Source of the DNA: Geopsychrobacter electrodiphilus DSM 16401
Lineage (GTDB): Bacteria; Desulfobacterota; Desulfuromonadia; Desulfuromonadales; Geopsychrobacteraceae
NCBI RefSeq assembly: GCF_000384395.1
Contig: NZ_ARWE01000001.1
Location: 2,764,501-2,828,500, forward strand
Length of the DNA stretch: 64,000 nt
Direction of reading: 5' to 3'
Numbering within the stretch: position 1 is the first letter of the stretch; each line of letters begins with the position of its first letter. A program made the translations under genes and the position numbers. Under the pieces are notes generated by a model, which was given only the letters and a program-made list of their open reading frames with translations, had not been told where the DNA came from and searched no databases. Below are positions 26,640 through 36,209 of the stretch, piece after piece.

Positions 26640-29018
26640 ATGCTACGCTCCCTAAGTCTGCGTTGGAAAATTCTGATTGCCTTACTTGGGCTATCTCTGC
26701 TGCCACTTATTCTGGTCAGTTTTCTCTTCACCCAGATGACGGATTCCCGCTTCAACAATGATTTGCTCGAAAAAGCGGAACGCGGTGAAAATTTCGTGCG
26801 CGCGAGCAACCAGGCAACCCAGGAAGAACTTGGCACCGAGCTCAAACGGCTTGAGGATAATTCGGGGTTGATCGATGCCATACACCTCAATCAATTGACC
26901 GGCGATGCCAGCAGACTGACCCCGGCTCTGCATAAAATCCTGCAGAGTTATGCTTTGGACCGCATAGAAATACTCAGCCAGGACGGCATACTCTACACCC
27001 TGACAAAAAAACAGGACTCCCTGGATAGAGAAGTTCTTACCGATAGCGAAAAAGAGAATCTCCTCGGCAGCCTGGGGGCCGAAGTTGATAACCGCACCCA
27101 GTTGATTCGCGGAGACCTGACCTTTGCGGCGGGAATCCCGATCATTTTTCAGGGGCAGGCCATTGCCCGCCTGCACGGCTTCCGCATCTTCAATAATGCC
27201 CTTGCAATCCGTCTAAAAAAACTAACCGGGACCGAACTGGCCTTTCATAATGGGAACCGGGTGGTCGCCTCATCGACCCCGGCCCTTGCGCAACTCAACC
27301 TGCAAGCCATACTTGATCACAAACTGAACCAGACGAAGATCGATTCGACACCCTTTATGTTGTTCTCCTCTACCTTACCGAATAATCAGGGTGGCTTCTA
27401 TCTGGCTATCAACAACTCTGCCGCTCAAAATTCCCGCAATCAAATGCGGCAAACCCTGATGGTCGCTCTGATTGTTGTCTTTTTTCTTGCCGCCGGAGTC
27501 GCCTTGGTTGTTTCGCGCGGGATCACCACCCCCCTGCAGCAGGTCGTTGGCCACCTTCAACAGATTGCAGATGGCGCCGGAGATTTGACCCGGACCCTGC
27601 CGATCACCTCAGGGGATGAAGTCGGTGCTTTGGCGTTGAGCTTTAATCGCTTGATGGCCAGCCTGCATGAGATGATTTCCCGTACCCATAATGCTACCCA
27701 GAGTGTCGGCGAAGCAGCCAAACAACTCAGCAGCCGCTCGGTTGAACTCAGCCATGAAGCAGATGAACAATCCCTGGCTCTTGAAAAGAGCCATCTCGCC
27801 ATAAAGGTCATCAGCGCGATGGCCGAGGAGATTACTGACAACGTTTCATCGCTTGTCGCATCGGTACAGGAGAGTGCCGCCGCCACCTACGAATTCGGGT
27901 CAACTACCACAGGTATTTCGGAGCAAATGGAACATCTTTTCAACGTCACCAATGAAATTTCCAATTCGATCCACCAGCTCTCTTCATCGAACATGCAGAT
28001 TGAAGGGAACATCAGTGAACTCTCGCGCAGCTCTCTGGAGACTGCGGAATCAATTCGCCAGATGGAAGAAGCAACCCGATCGATAGATGAGGGGGCAGGG
28101 CATACGCGCAAACTGGTTGAACAGTCAGCCGCACAGGCCCTGGAGGGAAAAGCCGCAGTAATGGACACCATCCGTGGTATCAGTGGCTTACAGAAAACGA
28201 TTGAGCAGGCTCATCACGCGATCCGCGACCTTGGAAATCGTTCGGATGCCATCGGCAATGTCGTAAATGTCATCGCTGAGATTGCCGACCAGACCAACCT
28301 GTTGGCACTGAATGCAGCAATTATTGCGGCACAAGCAGGTGAACATGGCAAAGGGTTCGCCGTTGTCGCAAGTGAAATTCGAAGCCTGGCCGAACGCACT
28401 TCGATCTCGACCGAGGAGATTGCCGGAATCATCGAAAACCTGCAGGAGGGGACACGCCTGGCGGTCAGTGCGATTGAGGCCGGAAGCGTTAAGGCCGAGC
28501 AAGAGGTTGCGCGTAGCCAGAACGCCGGGGACGCCCTCGAAAAACTACACAACAGCTCTATCGCCTCAAAGACCCAGGTTGAACAGATTAGCGACCAGGT
28601 TCGCAGTCAATCCGATGCCAGCAGCAACATCACGCAGGCAGCTGTCAGCATTACCGAGACCCTGCAACAGATCGCCGCCTCGATCGGGCAACAAAGTCAC
28701 AGTACCCAGCATCTCGCGAAAGCCGCTGAACAGATGACCGAAATTTCGGCACGCGTTAAAAACAGCACCAGCGAGCAGAAACGTGGCGGCCAGCAGATCT
28801 CCAAGGCGATGGAGCTGATTCAGGAAACCATCGAAAAAATTCATAGCGCGACCCTGCAACAGAGCGAAAGAAGCCATGAGGCTATTGAGGTGGTTGGCAA
28901 ATCAGCGGATATCGCAGAGAACAACGCCACCCGTGCTATCCAATTTAACGAGATTGTCAAAACCCTCTCGACCCAGGCAAAGAGCCTGCAGAAGGATGTC
29001 AGTACCTTCAAAGTCTAA
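26640..29018 (+). CDS. Methyl-accepting chemotaxis protein
   Basis: A transmembrane chemoreceptor of about 792 residues. TM1 is near 11-31 ([20 protein letters not shown]), followed by a roughly 250-residue periplasmic sensor of unrecognised type. TM2 is [19 protein letters not shown], then HAMP (around [13 protein letters not shown]) and a long signalling coiled coil. The tip is [20 protein letters not shown]: the usual NAAIEAARAGE glutamate is isoleucine and the arginine glutamine. It has no C-terminal CheR/CheB pentapeptide. The second of two tandem ATGs (26640) has the better GAGG spacing. It lies between two SAM-regulated genes. Confidence 0.93.
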   Translation: MLRSLSLRWKILIALLGLSLLPLILVSFLFTQMTDSRFNNDLLEKAERGENFVRASNQATQEELGTELKRLEDNSGLIDAIHLNQLTGDASRLTPALHKILQSYALDRIEILSQDGILYTLTKKQDSLDREVLTDSEKENLLGSLGAEVDNRTQLIRGDLTFAAGIPIIFQGQAIARLHGFRIFNNALAIRLKKLTGTELAFHNGNRVVASSTPALAQLNLQAILDHKLNQTKIDSTPFMLFSSTLPNNQGGFYLAINNSAAQNSRNQMRQTLMVALIVVFFLAAGVALVVSRGITTPLQQVVGHLQQIADGAGDLTRTLPITSGDEVGALALSFNRLMASLHEMISRTHNATQSVGEAAKQLSSRSVELSHEADEQSLALEKSHLAIKVISAMAEEITDNVSSLVASVQESAAATYEFGSTTTGISEQMEHLFNVTNEISNSIHQLSSSNMQIEGNISELSRSSLETAESIRQMEEATRSIDEGAGHTRKLVEQSAAQALEGKAAVMDTIRGISGLQKTIEQAHHAIRDLGNRSDAIGNVVNVIAEIADQTNLLALNAAIIAAQAGEHGKGFAVVASEIRSLAERTSISTEEIAGIIENLQEGTRLAVSAIEAGSVKAEQEVARSQNAGDALEKLHNSSIASKTQVEQISDQVRSQSDASSNITQAAVSITETLQQIAASIGQQSHSTQHLAKAAEQMTEISARVKNSTSEQKRGGQQISKAMELIQETIEKIHSATLQQSERSHEAIEVVGKSADIAENNATRAIQFNEIVKTLSTQAKSLQKDVSTFKV

Positions 29019-29157
29019 AGAATCACGCCCTCTGGAACCCGAAAAGACCTTGCTCATGGTCTCGTCAGAAGCGGTCGAGGTCTGCATAACAATTGACAGC
29101 CGCAATCCCGCTGAGCTAGAGTTCACAAACATCGGGCGCCACACCGCGCCCACCAAG

Positions 29158-29278
29158 CGTCTTTATCGTGAGTGGTGGAGGGAAAGGCCCTTTGAAGCCA
29201 CGGCAACCGCCCGTTATCTTTATGGATACGGGGTCTGGTGCCAAATCCTTCTCTGTCTGACAGAGAAAGATAAGGACG
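29158..29278 (+). promoter_or_regulatory. SAM-I (S-box) riboswitch upstream of metX
   Basis: P1 is GTCTTTATC (29159-29167) with GATAAGGAC (29269-29277), enclosing the SAM-I core GTGGAGGGAAAGGCCC...GAAGCCACGGCAACC. The 3' P1 strand ATAAGGA (29270-29276) is complementary to TCCTTAT (29320-29326) in the terminator, giving an antiterminator. It is a second independent copy of the same control element, about 4 kb from the first. Confidence 0.93.
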
Positions 29279-29309
29279 GTGCCGATTTAAGAGACCGTTA
29301 CACCTCTAA

Positions 29310-29346
29310 AAGGCCCGTTTCCTTATTGGAAATGGGCCTTTTTTTT
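29310..29346 (+). terminator. Attenuator terminator of the second SAM riboswitch
   Basis: AAGGCCCGTTTCC pairs with GGAAATGGGCCTT across TTATT, followed by eight T residues. It lies just ahead of metX. Confidence 0.92.
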
Positions 29347-29374
29347 GCGGCAGCCCCCAAAGGAACCGGCAAAG

Positions 29375-30484
29375 TTGAACGACAGCATCGGCATTGTCAC
29401 AACTGAATACGCACACTTCGACACCCAGTTGCGCCTGGAAAGCGGTCGGCGTCTCGGTCCCCTGACCATCGCCTACGAAACCTATGGCCGACTGAACACC
29501 GCACGTTCAAATGCCATTCTGGTCACCCACGCCTGGACAGGTGATGCCCATGCGGCGGGGCGGCATCACGAAGATGACCGCAAATCCGGCTGGTGGGATA
29601 ACATGATCGGCCCTGGAAAAGTCTTCGATACCGAGCGCTACTTTGTGATCTGCACAAATGTGATCGGCTCCTGTAAAGGGTCGACCGGGCCGACCAGTAT
29701 TAACCCTGCCAACGGCCGTGCTTATCGGTTAAACTTTCCGGTTATCATGGTGCGCGACATGGTGCGCGCGCAAAAGCTACTCATCGACAAACTGAAAATC
29801 GAAAAACTCCACACCGTTGTCGGTGGATCCATGGGCGCGATGCAGGCACTGGAATGGGGGATTCATTTCCCCGATCGGGTACGTTCCATCGTCCCGATTG
29901 CCGGTACCGGTCGCACCTCCCCCATGTCGATAGCGTTAAATGCCCTGGCGCGCCAGGCGATCTTCAACGACCCCCTCTGGAAAAAGGGGAACTATCACCC
30001 GGAGCACCCACCAGCTGATGGCTTTGCGCTGGCCCGCGCCGTCGGTCATATCAGTTTTCTATCTGACGCCTCAATGCACTTGAAGTTTGAGCGACGCTTT
30101 TCGCGTATGGACGGGATTTTCGATTTTTTCGGAAAATACGAAGTCGAGCGCTATCTCGACTACAACGGCAACTCTTTCGTCGATCGCTTCGACACCAACA
30201 GCTTCCTCTATCTGGCCAAAGCGCTGGATCTGTACGACGTCTCCTGGCGGTTTGATTCCCTGGAAGAGGCACTGGAGCCGCTGATCTGTCCTTCGATCTG
30301 GTTTTCGTTCAGCAGTGATTGGCTCTACACCTCGTCCCAGGCTGAGGAGGTCGTCACCGAGCTGAGCCGCCAGCAGAAGCCGGTCACCTATCACCTGATC
30401 GAATCAGACTACGGGCACGACAGTTTCCTGGTCGAACCGGAAAAATTTGTACCGCTGTTGAAAGATTTTCTCGAGGACTTGTGA
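29375..30484 (+). CDS. metX: Homoserine O-acetyltransferase
   Basis: An alpha/beta-hydrolase-fold enzyme of about 369 residues that acetylates homoserine for methionine synthesis. The N-terminal [20 protein letters not shown] is diagnostic. The nucleophile is in [14 protein letters not shown], and the acid and histidine are in FSSDWLY and [11 protein letters not shown]. There is no ATG near the expected N-terminus. I choose TTG at 29375, behind AAAGGAA; an upstream TTG at 29345 lies inside the terminator tail. SAM-riboswitch control agrees with the function. Confidence 0.95.
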   Translation: MNDSIGIVTTEYAHFDTQLRLESGRRLGPLTIAYETYGRLNTARSNAILVTHAWTGDAHAAGRHHEDDRKSGWWDNMIGPGKVFDTERYFVICTNVIGSCKGSTGPTSINPANGRAYRLNFPVIMVRDMVRAQKLLIDKLKIEKLHTVVGGSMGAMQALEWGIHFPDRVRSIVPIAGTGRTSPMSIALNALARQAIFNDPLWKKGNYHPEHPPADGFALARAVGHISFLSDASMHLKFERRFSRMDGIFDFFGKYEVERYLDYNGNSFVDRFDTNSFLYLAKALDLYDVSWRFDSLEEALEPLICPSIWFSFSSDWLYTSSQAEEVVTELSRQQKPVTYHLIESDYGHDSFLVEPEKFVPLLKDFLEDL

Positions 30485-30505
30485 GGATGGGGCAAACCGG
30501 ACGTG

Positions 30506-30694
30506 TCAGTCCTGCCTGCCCGGATTACCGAAGAGATCAAGTTGGACAAATTTGAGTTTTTCTGATTTGAAGGGGCGGGGCAAAAAACGCGGGCATTCGA
30601 GCAAGAGAACGGATTCAGACTGCCGACAACTGCGCACACATTTGCCACAAAGTTTGTTAATCACCAAAGTATCTGACTTTTTTTTGGCGTCCAT
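30506..30694 (-). CDS. Small cysteine-motif protein of unknown function
   Basis: A 62-residue leftward gene beginning MDAKKKSDTLVINKLCG behind AAAAGGA. It carries LCGKCVRSCRQ, then LLLECPRFLP, a C-x2-C-x3-C...C arrangement suited to zinc or an iron-sulfur cluster. The tail is basic and ends LDLFGNPGRQD. Codon use looks normal and the ribosome site is well placed, so I think it is real, although the open frame also extends upstream to 30766. It stands between metX and the ClC gene, opposite in strand to both. Function unknown. Confidence 0.65.
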   Translation of the reverse strand: MDAKKKSDTLVINKLCGKCVRSCRQSESVLLLECPRFLPRPFKSEKLKFVQLDLFGNPGRQD

Positions 30695-30834
30695 CTGAAT
30701 CCTTTTTAGCAAAGACAGCCCAGAGTCTAATCGCGCATTAATTGATTTGCAAGCTCGTTTATCCAATCATTCCTTGCCGATTCCCGCCAGCTCTGGTAAA
30801 AAGACCTGTTGCCCTCGCCTCTCCCGGAGTCGCC

Positions 30835-32646
30835 TTGATCAGTTTTTCTCACTACCTCAAAACTCTGCGCACCCGCTTTTCCGATTCGGGCTTCCGGCTT
30901 TTATTTCTGGCTGTTCTGGTTGGCATCGTTGCCGGCTGCGGGGCACTCTTCTTTTATTATGCGACCAATGCTGTCGACCACCTGACTCTGGGGACACTCG
31001 GGAACTTTCACCCCCCTCATGAGGGCGTTGCAGCAACGGCTGAGTCCCCCTTTATTGATAGCCTGCACCTTAATTTTCGCTGGTTCCTATTTTTGATTCC
31101 AGCCTTCGGCGGAGTGATCTCCGGATGGTTGGTCTACACCTATGCTCCTGAAGCCGAAGGACACGGCACCGACGGCGCGATTGAAGCGTTTCACCGTAAA
31201 GGAGGGCTGATCCGCAGCCGGGTCCCCCTGATCAAGACCATCGCTTCCATTGCGACTATAGGTACGGGTGGTTCAGCCGGCCGCGAAGGCCCGATTGCCC
31301 AGATCGGCGCAGGCTTCGGCTCTTTTGTCGCCACCAAGCTGGGAATGTCGATTAAGGATCGGCGCATTCTGCTTCTGGCCGGCATGGCCGGAGGAATCGG
31401 CGCAACCTTCCGCAGCCCGCTCGGAGGCGCCCTGTTTGCCGTCGAAGTTCTCTACCGCGATCCCGAGTTTGAGCACGAAGGGCTGATCCCCTGCATCATC
31501 GCCTCAATCGTCGCCTATAGCCTGTTCGGCGCCGTTACCGGCTGGTCACCGCTCCTAGCCACGCCACGTTTCCATTTTGATCACCCACGCGAATTGATCC
31601 TCTTCGGCGTCCTCGGACTGGTGTGCGCAATCCTCGGCAAATTCTACGTCAAGATATTCTACGGCATGCGCGATCTGTTTAGACGCCTGCCGCTCCCCAA
31701 CTGGCAGAAGCCGGCTGTGGGTGGGCTCTTGGTCGGGATCCTGGCCATGTTTATTCCGCAAGTTCTCGGCTCAGGCTACGGCTGGGTACAGGCGGCACTC
31801 TACGGCAAGATGGCGCTCTGGGTGATGCTGGTAATCGCGCTGGCCAAAATTATCGCAACCAGCCTGACTATTTCCTCCGGCGGCTCCGGTGGGGTCTTCG
31901 CCCCGTCCCTGGTCATCGGCGCCATGATCGGGGGGGCCTTTGGTGCTTCAGCCGAAATACTCTTTCCTGTATTAACGCAGGACCCGCGCGCCTACGTCCT
32001 CATCGGCATGGCCGGGTTCTTCGCCGGCGTGGCCAACGCGCCGATTGCGACCCTTATCATGGTCAGCGAGTTGACCGGCAACTACGGCCTGCTGGCGCCA
32101 CTGATGCTGGTCTGCGTCGTTGCGATGCTTACCACGCGCAAAAACAGCATCTATGAAAAACAGGTTGCCGGCCGTTTTGATTCTCCTGCTCACCTTGGAG
32201 ACTTCGTCATTGATGTGCTTGAAGGGATTACCGTTTCTGCCCTCGCCGGCAAAGGACGCCCACCTGTCTGCATCCCTTCCAATATGACCCTGCCAGATAT
32301 TCTGCATAAAATTGCCACGGCCAAGGGCGCCTACTACCCGGTCATCAATGACAAGGGCTTGATGACCGGCATTTTTTCGGTGAATGATATCCGCCGTATT
32401 CTCAATGAAGATATCCCCCCCGGCCTCATTATCGCGCAGGACATCGCTACGCAACAGGTCATGACCGCCAGCCCTGACGAACACTTGCCCATCGTCATGA
32501 AACGTCTGACCCAGCGCAACCTCGACGAAATTCCTGTGGTTGACCCTAACGAACCTCAAAAAGTTCTCTATATGCTTTCACGCCGCAGCCTGCTTGCGTA
32601 CTATGCCGAACAAGTTGAAAAGACGCGTGAAGTGATGGCGCTCTAA
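30835..32646 (+). CDS. ClC-family chloride channel/transporter with CBS domains
   Basis: A membrane protein of about 603 residues from the start chosen here. A hydrophobic helix FRLLFLAVLVGIVAGCGALF lies near the N-terminus. ClC pore signatures are EGHGTDGA (in place of GSGIP), GREGPIAQIGAG (with the gating glutamate) and SGGVFAPSLVIGA (the GxFxP motif). The last roughly 120 residues form a CBS pair (YYPVINDKGLMTGIFSVNDI and IPVVDPN...), likely nucleotide-responsive. TTG at 30835 has GGAG five bases upstream; the open frame continues to 30742 without family sequence. Ion specificity and channel versus exchanger mode are not assignable. Confidence 0.92.
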   Translation: MISFSHYLKTLRTRFSDSGFRLLFLAVLVGIVAGCGALFFYYATNAVDHLTLGTLGNFHPPHEGVAATAESPFIDSLHLNFRWFLFLIPAFGGVISGWLVYTYAPEAEGHGTDGAIEAFHRKGGLIRSRVPLIKTIASIATIGTGGSAGREGPIAQIGAGFGSFVATKLGMSIKDRRILLLAGMAGGIGATFRSPLGGALFAVEVLYRDPEFEHEGLIPCIIASIVAYSLFGAVTGWSPLLATPRFHFDHPRELILFGVLGLVCAILGKFYVKIFYGMRDLFRRLPLPNWQKPAVGGLLVGILAMFIPQVLGSGYGWVQAALYGKMALWVMLVIALAKIIATSLTISSGGSGGVFAPSLVIGAMIGGAFGASAEILFPVLTQDPRAYVLIGMAGFFAGVANAPIATLIMVSELTGNYGLLAPLMLVCVVAMLTTRKNSIYEKQVAGRFDSPAHLGDFVIDVLEGITVSALAGKGRPPVCIPSNMTLPDILHKIATAKGAYYPVINDKGLMTGIFSVNDIRRILNEDIPPGLIIAQDIATQQVMTASPDEHLPIVMKRLTQRNLDEIPVVDPNEPQKVLYMLSRRSLLAYYAEQVEKTREVMAL

Positions 32647-32662
32647 ACTGTTGAGTGAACCA

Positions 32663-33274
32663 ATGAAAACAGTAATGAACATCGTGATAGGCTATTTTTT
32701 GCGTGGACTGCTGTTTGTCGTGCCGATCGCGGTAACGTTGTATGTTGTAGTGCAACTCTTTCAATTTATCGATGGTCTGCTGGCGCGCGTTGTCAATCCC
32801 TACCTGCCAAATTACGTAGTCGGCACAGGACTGGGCCTGGTCGTCCTTATTCTGGTCATTACACTTCTGGGCATCATCACCTCCAGCGTCATTGCCCAAC
32901 AGGTCCAGCTCTTGATCGGCAAGGCCCTCGAACGTGTGCCGCTGATCAAAACCATCTACTCGGCGATCAAAGACCTGCTCTCCGCCTTCGTAGGGAAAGA
33001 GAAACGCTTCGAGCAACCGGTTCTGGTCAAATTGGGGCACAACCTGGAGATCGAACGGGTCGGGTTCCTGACCAAGTCCAGTTTGGCCGACATCGGCCTT
33101 GACTCAGATAAGGTAGCGGTTTACCTCCCCCATGCCTATGCCTGGTCGGGCAATCTGGTCATTGTGCCGCGCAATCTGGTCACCCCCCTCAATATCAAGC
33201 CAGCCGAAGCGATGAAGCTCATCATCTCAGGCGGGGTTACGCACATTGTCCAGCGACGCCCGGACGGCAAATAG
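32663..33274 (+). CDS. DUF502 family membrane protein
   Basis: About 203 residues, with two predicted transmembrane helices near the N-terminus (GYFLRGLLFVVPIAVTLYVV and GTGLGLVVLILVITLLGII) and a cytoplasmic C-terminal domain. The pattern LRGLLFVVPIAVTLYV and the segment VPLIKTIYSAIKDLLSAF are typical of DUF502 proteins, whose role is unknown. ATG at 32663 is preferred; TTG at 32651 would add four residues. It starts 16 bases after the ClC stop and is probably co-transcribed. A terminator follows. Confidence 0.88.
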   Translation: MKTVMNIVIGYFLRGLLFVVPIAVTLYVVVQLFQFIDGLLARVVNPYLPNYVVGTGLGLVVLILVITLLGIITSSVIAQQVQLLIGKALERVPLIKTIYSAIKDLLSAFVGKEKRFEQPVLVKLGHNLEIERVGFLTKSSLADIGLDSDKVAVYLPHAYAWSGNLVIVPRNLVTPLNIKPAEAMKLIISGGVTHIVQRRPDGK

Positions 33275-33323
33275 ACATCCATCTCGCCGCAGCATCCTTT
33301 AAGGTCAGATCCCCAAAAGACCC

Positions 33324-33347
33324 AGCCAATTAAGTCGCTGGCTTTTT
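33324..33347 (+). terminator. Weak stem-loop terminator after the DUF502 gene
   Basis: AGCCA (33324-33328) pairs with TGGCT (33339-33343), followed by TTTT. The stem is short, so termination may be partial. Confidence 0.45.
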
Positions 33348-33400
33348 CAAACAGCGCCAGTTAGGATGAAGAGCCTTTCTTCTCTCTTCGGAGCGGTTGC

Positions 33401-33907
33401 ATGCATGCACTTTTCACTCTCCCTGTCGACTTTTCAATATTCCCACTATCCTGGGCGGGACTGATAACAACCTTTATCTGCGGTGGAATTATCGGCCTGG
33501 AACGCCAGCTCTCCGGCAAGCCGGCGGGCATTCGCACCAGCACCCTGATCTGCATGGGGACCTACATTTTCGTCGCCGCCGGAACACCCCTGGTCAGCGC
33601 GGGCGGCGATCCGACACGGATTATCGGACAGGTCGTCACCGGCATCGGTTTTCTCGGCGCCGGGGTTATTTTGACGCGGGAAGGTTCGGTACTCGGGGTT
33701 ACCTCAGCCGCAACGATATGGGTTCTGGCGGCCATCGGAGTCATGGTTGGGCAAGAACGCCTCTATGTTGCGATTGTACTTGCGCTTCTGACCGTAGGTA
33801 TTCTATTCGGCGTCAACCTTCTCGAGCGGATATTCTCCAGTCTGCAGCCCGGGGTTCACCACCAGTTGAAGAACCTGTGGCGCAGCACTTATAACAGCGA
33901 ACAGTAG
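33401..33907 (+). CDS. MgtC/SapB family membrane protein
   Basis: A 168-residue inner-membrane protein with four to five hydrophobic segments. The MgtC signatures are visible: GGIIGLERQLSGKPAGIRTS, LICMGTYIF, and GIGFLGAGVILTREGSVLGV. MgtC proteins affect low-magnesium survival and F1Fo-ATPase activity in pathogens; the role in environmental bacteria is less clear. It lacks the C-terminal ACT-like domain of some homologues. ATG follows GGAGCGG. It is 2 bases ahead of the DUF2179 gene. Confidence 0.92.
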   Translation: MHALFTLPVDFSIFPLSWAGLITTFICGGIIGLERQLSGKPAGIRTSTLICMGTYIFVAAGTPLVSAGGDPTRIIGQVVTGIGFLGAGVILTREGSVLGVTSAATIWVLAAIGVMVGQERLYVAIVLALLTVGILFGVNLLERIFSSLQPGVHHQLKNLWRSTYNSEQ

Positions 33908-33909
33908 GC

Positions 33910-34491
33910 ATGCCGATGATTGAAAGCTGGTCCCTGATTATCCTGCCATTTGCGATCTTCTTCGCCCGTATCATCGACGTGTCGATCGGCACTCTGCGGA
34001 TTATTTTTCTGACCCGCGGGCTAAAATATCTGGCCGGTCTCCTCGGGTTTTTTGAATCACTGGTCTGGATTCTGGCCATCAGCCAGGTGATGCAAAATCT
34101 CAACGACTGGGTGGCCTATCTGGCCTATGCTTGCGGGTTCGCTGCGGGGAACATCGTCGGAATCTGGTTCGAAGAGCGCATCGCCATGGGCAACCTGATC
34201 GTACGCGTCATCACCCGACTGGAAGCCGATGAACTGGTCATCAAGTTGCGCGATAACGGCTTTAGCGCCACCGCAATCGACGCCGAGGGGGAAGAGGGGC
34301 CGGTCAAGGCGATCTTCGTCATCATCAAACGAAAAATGCTTACCGAGGTCCTGGCGCTCATCCGCCAATACAACCCGAAAGCCTTCTACACCATCGAAGA
34401 TGTGCGCTTCGTCAGCATGCCGCATTTAGCGCCCCTGGCCGCGCCAAAAAGAACCCTTCAAGTCAGGCGTGCCCTGCGCATGCGCAAATGA
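33910..34491 (+). CDS. DUF2179/UPF0316 family membrane protein
   Basis: A 193-residue protein. An N-terminal membrane region (DUF5698 type, IDVSIGTLRIIFLTRGLKY, with three hydrophobic segments to about residue 90) is followed by a soluble domain (about 95-175) like DUF2179, containing GFSATAIDAEGEEGPVKAIF and FYTIEDVRFVS. The function is not established; DUF2179 domains resemble ligand-binding regulatory modules. It is tightly spaced after the MgtC gene and ends 6 bases from the convergent M20 gene. Confidence 0.88.
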   Translation: MPMIESWSLIILPFAIFFARIIDVSIGTLRIIFLTRGLKYLAGLLGFFESLVWILAISQVMQNLNDWVAYLAYACGFAAGNIVGIWFEERIAMGNLIVRVITRLEADELVIKLRDNGFSATAIDAEGEEGPVKAIFVIIKRKMLTEVLALIRQYNPKAFYTIEDVRFVSMPHLAPLAAPKRTLQVRRALRMRK

Positions 34492-34497
34492 GTCCGC

Positions 34498-35643
34498 TTA
34501 GACCTTACGTCCGGCGCCTGCATGCCCTAACGCCAGTGCCGTATAAACCCGGGCCGCAGCTTCGACTTCAGCGAGACTGGTCTGCTCTTCGGCGGTGTGG
34601 GCGGTTTCAAGCGAACCGGGGCCAAGAATTAACGGCTGACTTCCGGCCTGAAAAAAGAGATTGCCGTCGGAATGGGAACGGAATGGGACGAAATTGAGCG
34701 GCAGATTAAGTCGCGGATAGGCGTCTTCCAGAATTTCGACCATCGAATTTTTCAGATCCATCTGGTAGCCGCCCGCCTCAAACTCGAACCCAACCTCCAG
34801 CGCAAGCCCCTTGATACTCGACCTTGCCTTTTCGATGACTTTTTCAACTTCACGCCGCACCACCGCCGGATCAAGTAACGGAGAGAGGTGGAGATCGATC
34901 CAGGCCTCACAGCGATCCGGCACCACAAAACCTGCACGTGCCGAACTCATCTCGCGGATTGAATAAACCAGTTGCCCCTTCTCCTGATCGAAGAGCGGCA
35001 ACCGCTCCAGCAGCAGCAGCACACGCAGCATCGATTCGATCGCGTTATGCCCCAACTCCGGCAGTGAAGAATGGGTTCGCCGCCCCTGAGTGGTCAGCGC
35101 AACTTCCATATAACCATAGTGGCTGAAGGCTGGCAGCATCGAAGTCGGTTCGCCGATCACCACCCATTCAGGAACAGTCTCCTGCAAAAAACGCGCACTG
35201 CCGTCGCCGTTCTCCTCTTCACCAACCACCAGCAACAGACCAAGGGAGGGGCGTTCAACTTCAGGCAGGGTTGCCAACGCCAGCCAGGCTTCGACCATCG
35301 CCGCACAGCCCCCCTTCATATCCGCAGCGCCCAGCCCCCTCACCACACCCCACTCTTCGACAGCCGCATATTCGTCGATGTCCCAGGCGGCGACTGTGTC
35401 GACATGGCCAACAAGATAAAGGGAGGGTTCACCTTTACCCATGATCGATATCAGATTGTAGCGCTCCTCCTCGACTTCCTGACGCAAAACCGGGATACCG
35501 GTCGCCGCCAGATGCTCCTCCAGGTAAAGCTGGATATCCTCCTCTTTGCCCGAGGGAGAATAGATATCGATCATCTCCATCAGGGTGCGTTGCAGGCGTT
35601 CGGGATCGATGGCGTTCCAAACCTGCTCGAGTGGCGCAATCAT
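34498..35643 (-). CDS. M20 family metallopeptidase/deacylase (ArgE/DapE type)
   Basis: A 381-residue zinc hydrolase. Metal-site segments are YLVGHVDTV (His/Asp), RGLGAADMKGG, VVGEEENGDGS (general base Glu), GEPTSM and the final HTAEEQ. The dimerisation domain is inserted in the middle (GRRTHSSLPELGHNAIES). Members remove acyl groups from amino acids or dipeptides (ArgE, DapE, carboxypeptidase). Its ATG overlaps the stop of the GNAT gene by four bases, so an acetylation/deacylation pair is possible. Substrate unknown. Confidence 0.9.
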   Translation of the reverse strand: MIAPLEQVWNAIDPERLQRTLMEMIDIYSPSGKEEDIQLYLEEHLAATGIPVLRQEVEEERYNLISIMGKGEPSLYLVGHVDTVAAWDIDEYAAVEEWGVVRGLGAADMKGGCAAMVEAWLALATLPEVERPSLGLLLVVGEEENGDGSARFLQETVPEWVVIGEPTSMLPAFSHYGYMEVALTTQGRRTHSSLPELGHNAIESMLRVLLLLERLPLFDQEKGQLVYSIREMSSARAGFVVPDRCEAWIDLHLSPLLDPAVVRREVEKVIEKARSSIKGLALEVGFEFEAGGYQMDLKNSMVEILEDAYPRLNLPLNFVPFRSHSDGNLFFQAGSQPLILGPGSLETAHTAEEQTSLAEVEAAARVYTALALGHAGAGRKV

Positions 35644-36134
35644 ACTCTGGCCTTTCTCGGCTTCTTGGGTTTCGAAAGATTGAGCGTCATATAAACGTGC
35701 TGCTGCATCTTGTCGAACCCCAGCTTCTTAAAAAATTTGATCCCTCCTTCATTATCGGCGTCGGTATCGATAACGATCATCCGCACCCCCTGTTCGATCA
35801 TGCGGTGGCGGATTTCAACAAAAAGTTGCTGTCCCGCCCCGCCCTTCTGCAGGCCAGGCCGCACGCCGATCCAGACCAGATAGCCATATTTCCAGGCCGA
35901 ATTTTGTTTCTCAACCGTTGTCCCCAGGGCAAACCCGACGATTTCACCCTCCAATTCAGCCACCAGACAAAGTTCGGTCTCGGTATTGAAGAGACTGGTA
36001 ATTTCATACTCATCCCAGGTGCGATACATGCTCTGGGAAAACTCAGAGGTAAAGAGCTTCTCCCCCAGATGAAACACCGCCGCCAGGTCATCAATCGTCA
36101 TGTCTCGGACATCAATTTCTTCTTTTTTGTTCAT
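35640..36134 (-). CDS. GNAT family N-acetyltransferase
   Basis: A 164-residue acetyl-CoA-dependent transferase. The central strand and acetyl-CoA loop read YLVWIGVRPGLQKGGAGQQLF, the Q/RxxGxG/A pattern, preceded by an EGEIVGFALG strand. The C-terminal NEGGIKFFKKLGFDKM is also typical. It opens a two-gene leftward unit with the M20 peptidase (4-base overlap). The acceptor could be an amino group on an amino acid, protein or antibiotic; it is not assignable. Confidence 0.9.
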   Translation of the reverse strand: MNKKEEIDVRDMTIDDLAAVFHLGEKLFTSEFSQSMYRTWDEYEITSLFNTETELCLVAELEGEIVGFALGTTVEKQNSAWKYGYLVWIGVRPGLQKGGAGQQLFVEIRHRMIEQGVRMIVIDTDADNEGGIKFFKKLGFDKMQQHVYMTLNLSKPKKPRKARV

Positions 36135-36209
36135 AACACCTCTGGTTATCTTTAATTAATCTTACAGTCGTCCTCAATAGTTTATTATCAGAAAATACCG
36201 GATATGATT

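Noticed and set aside
31972-32559. Minus-strand frame of 195 residues
   Set aside because: Antisense to the ClC pore and CBS region; no support.
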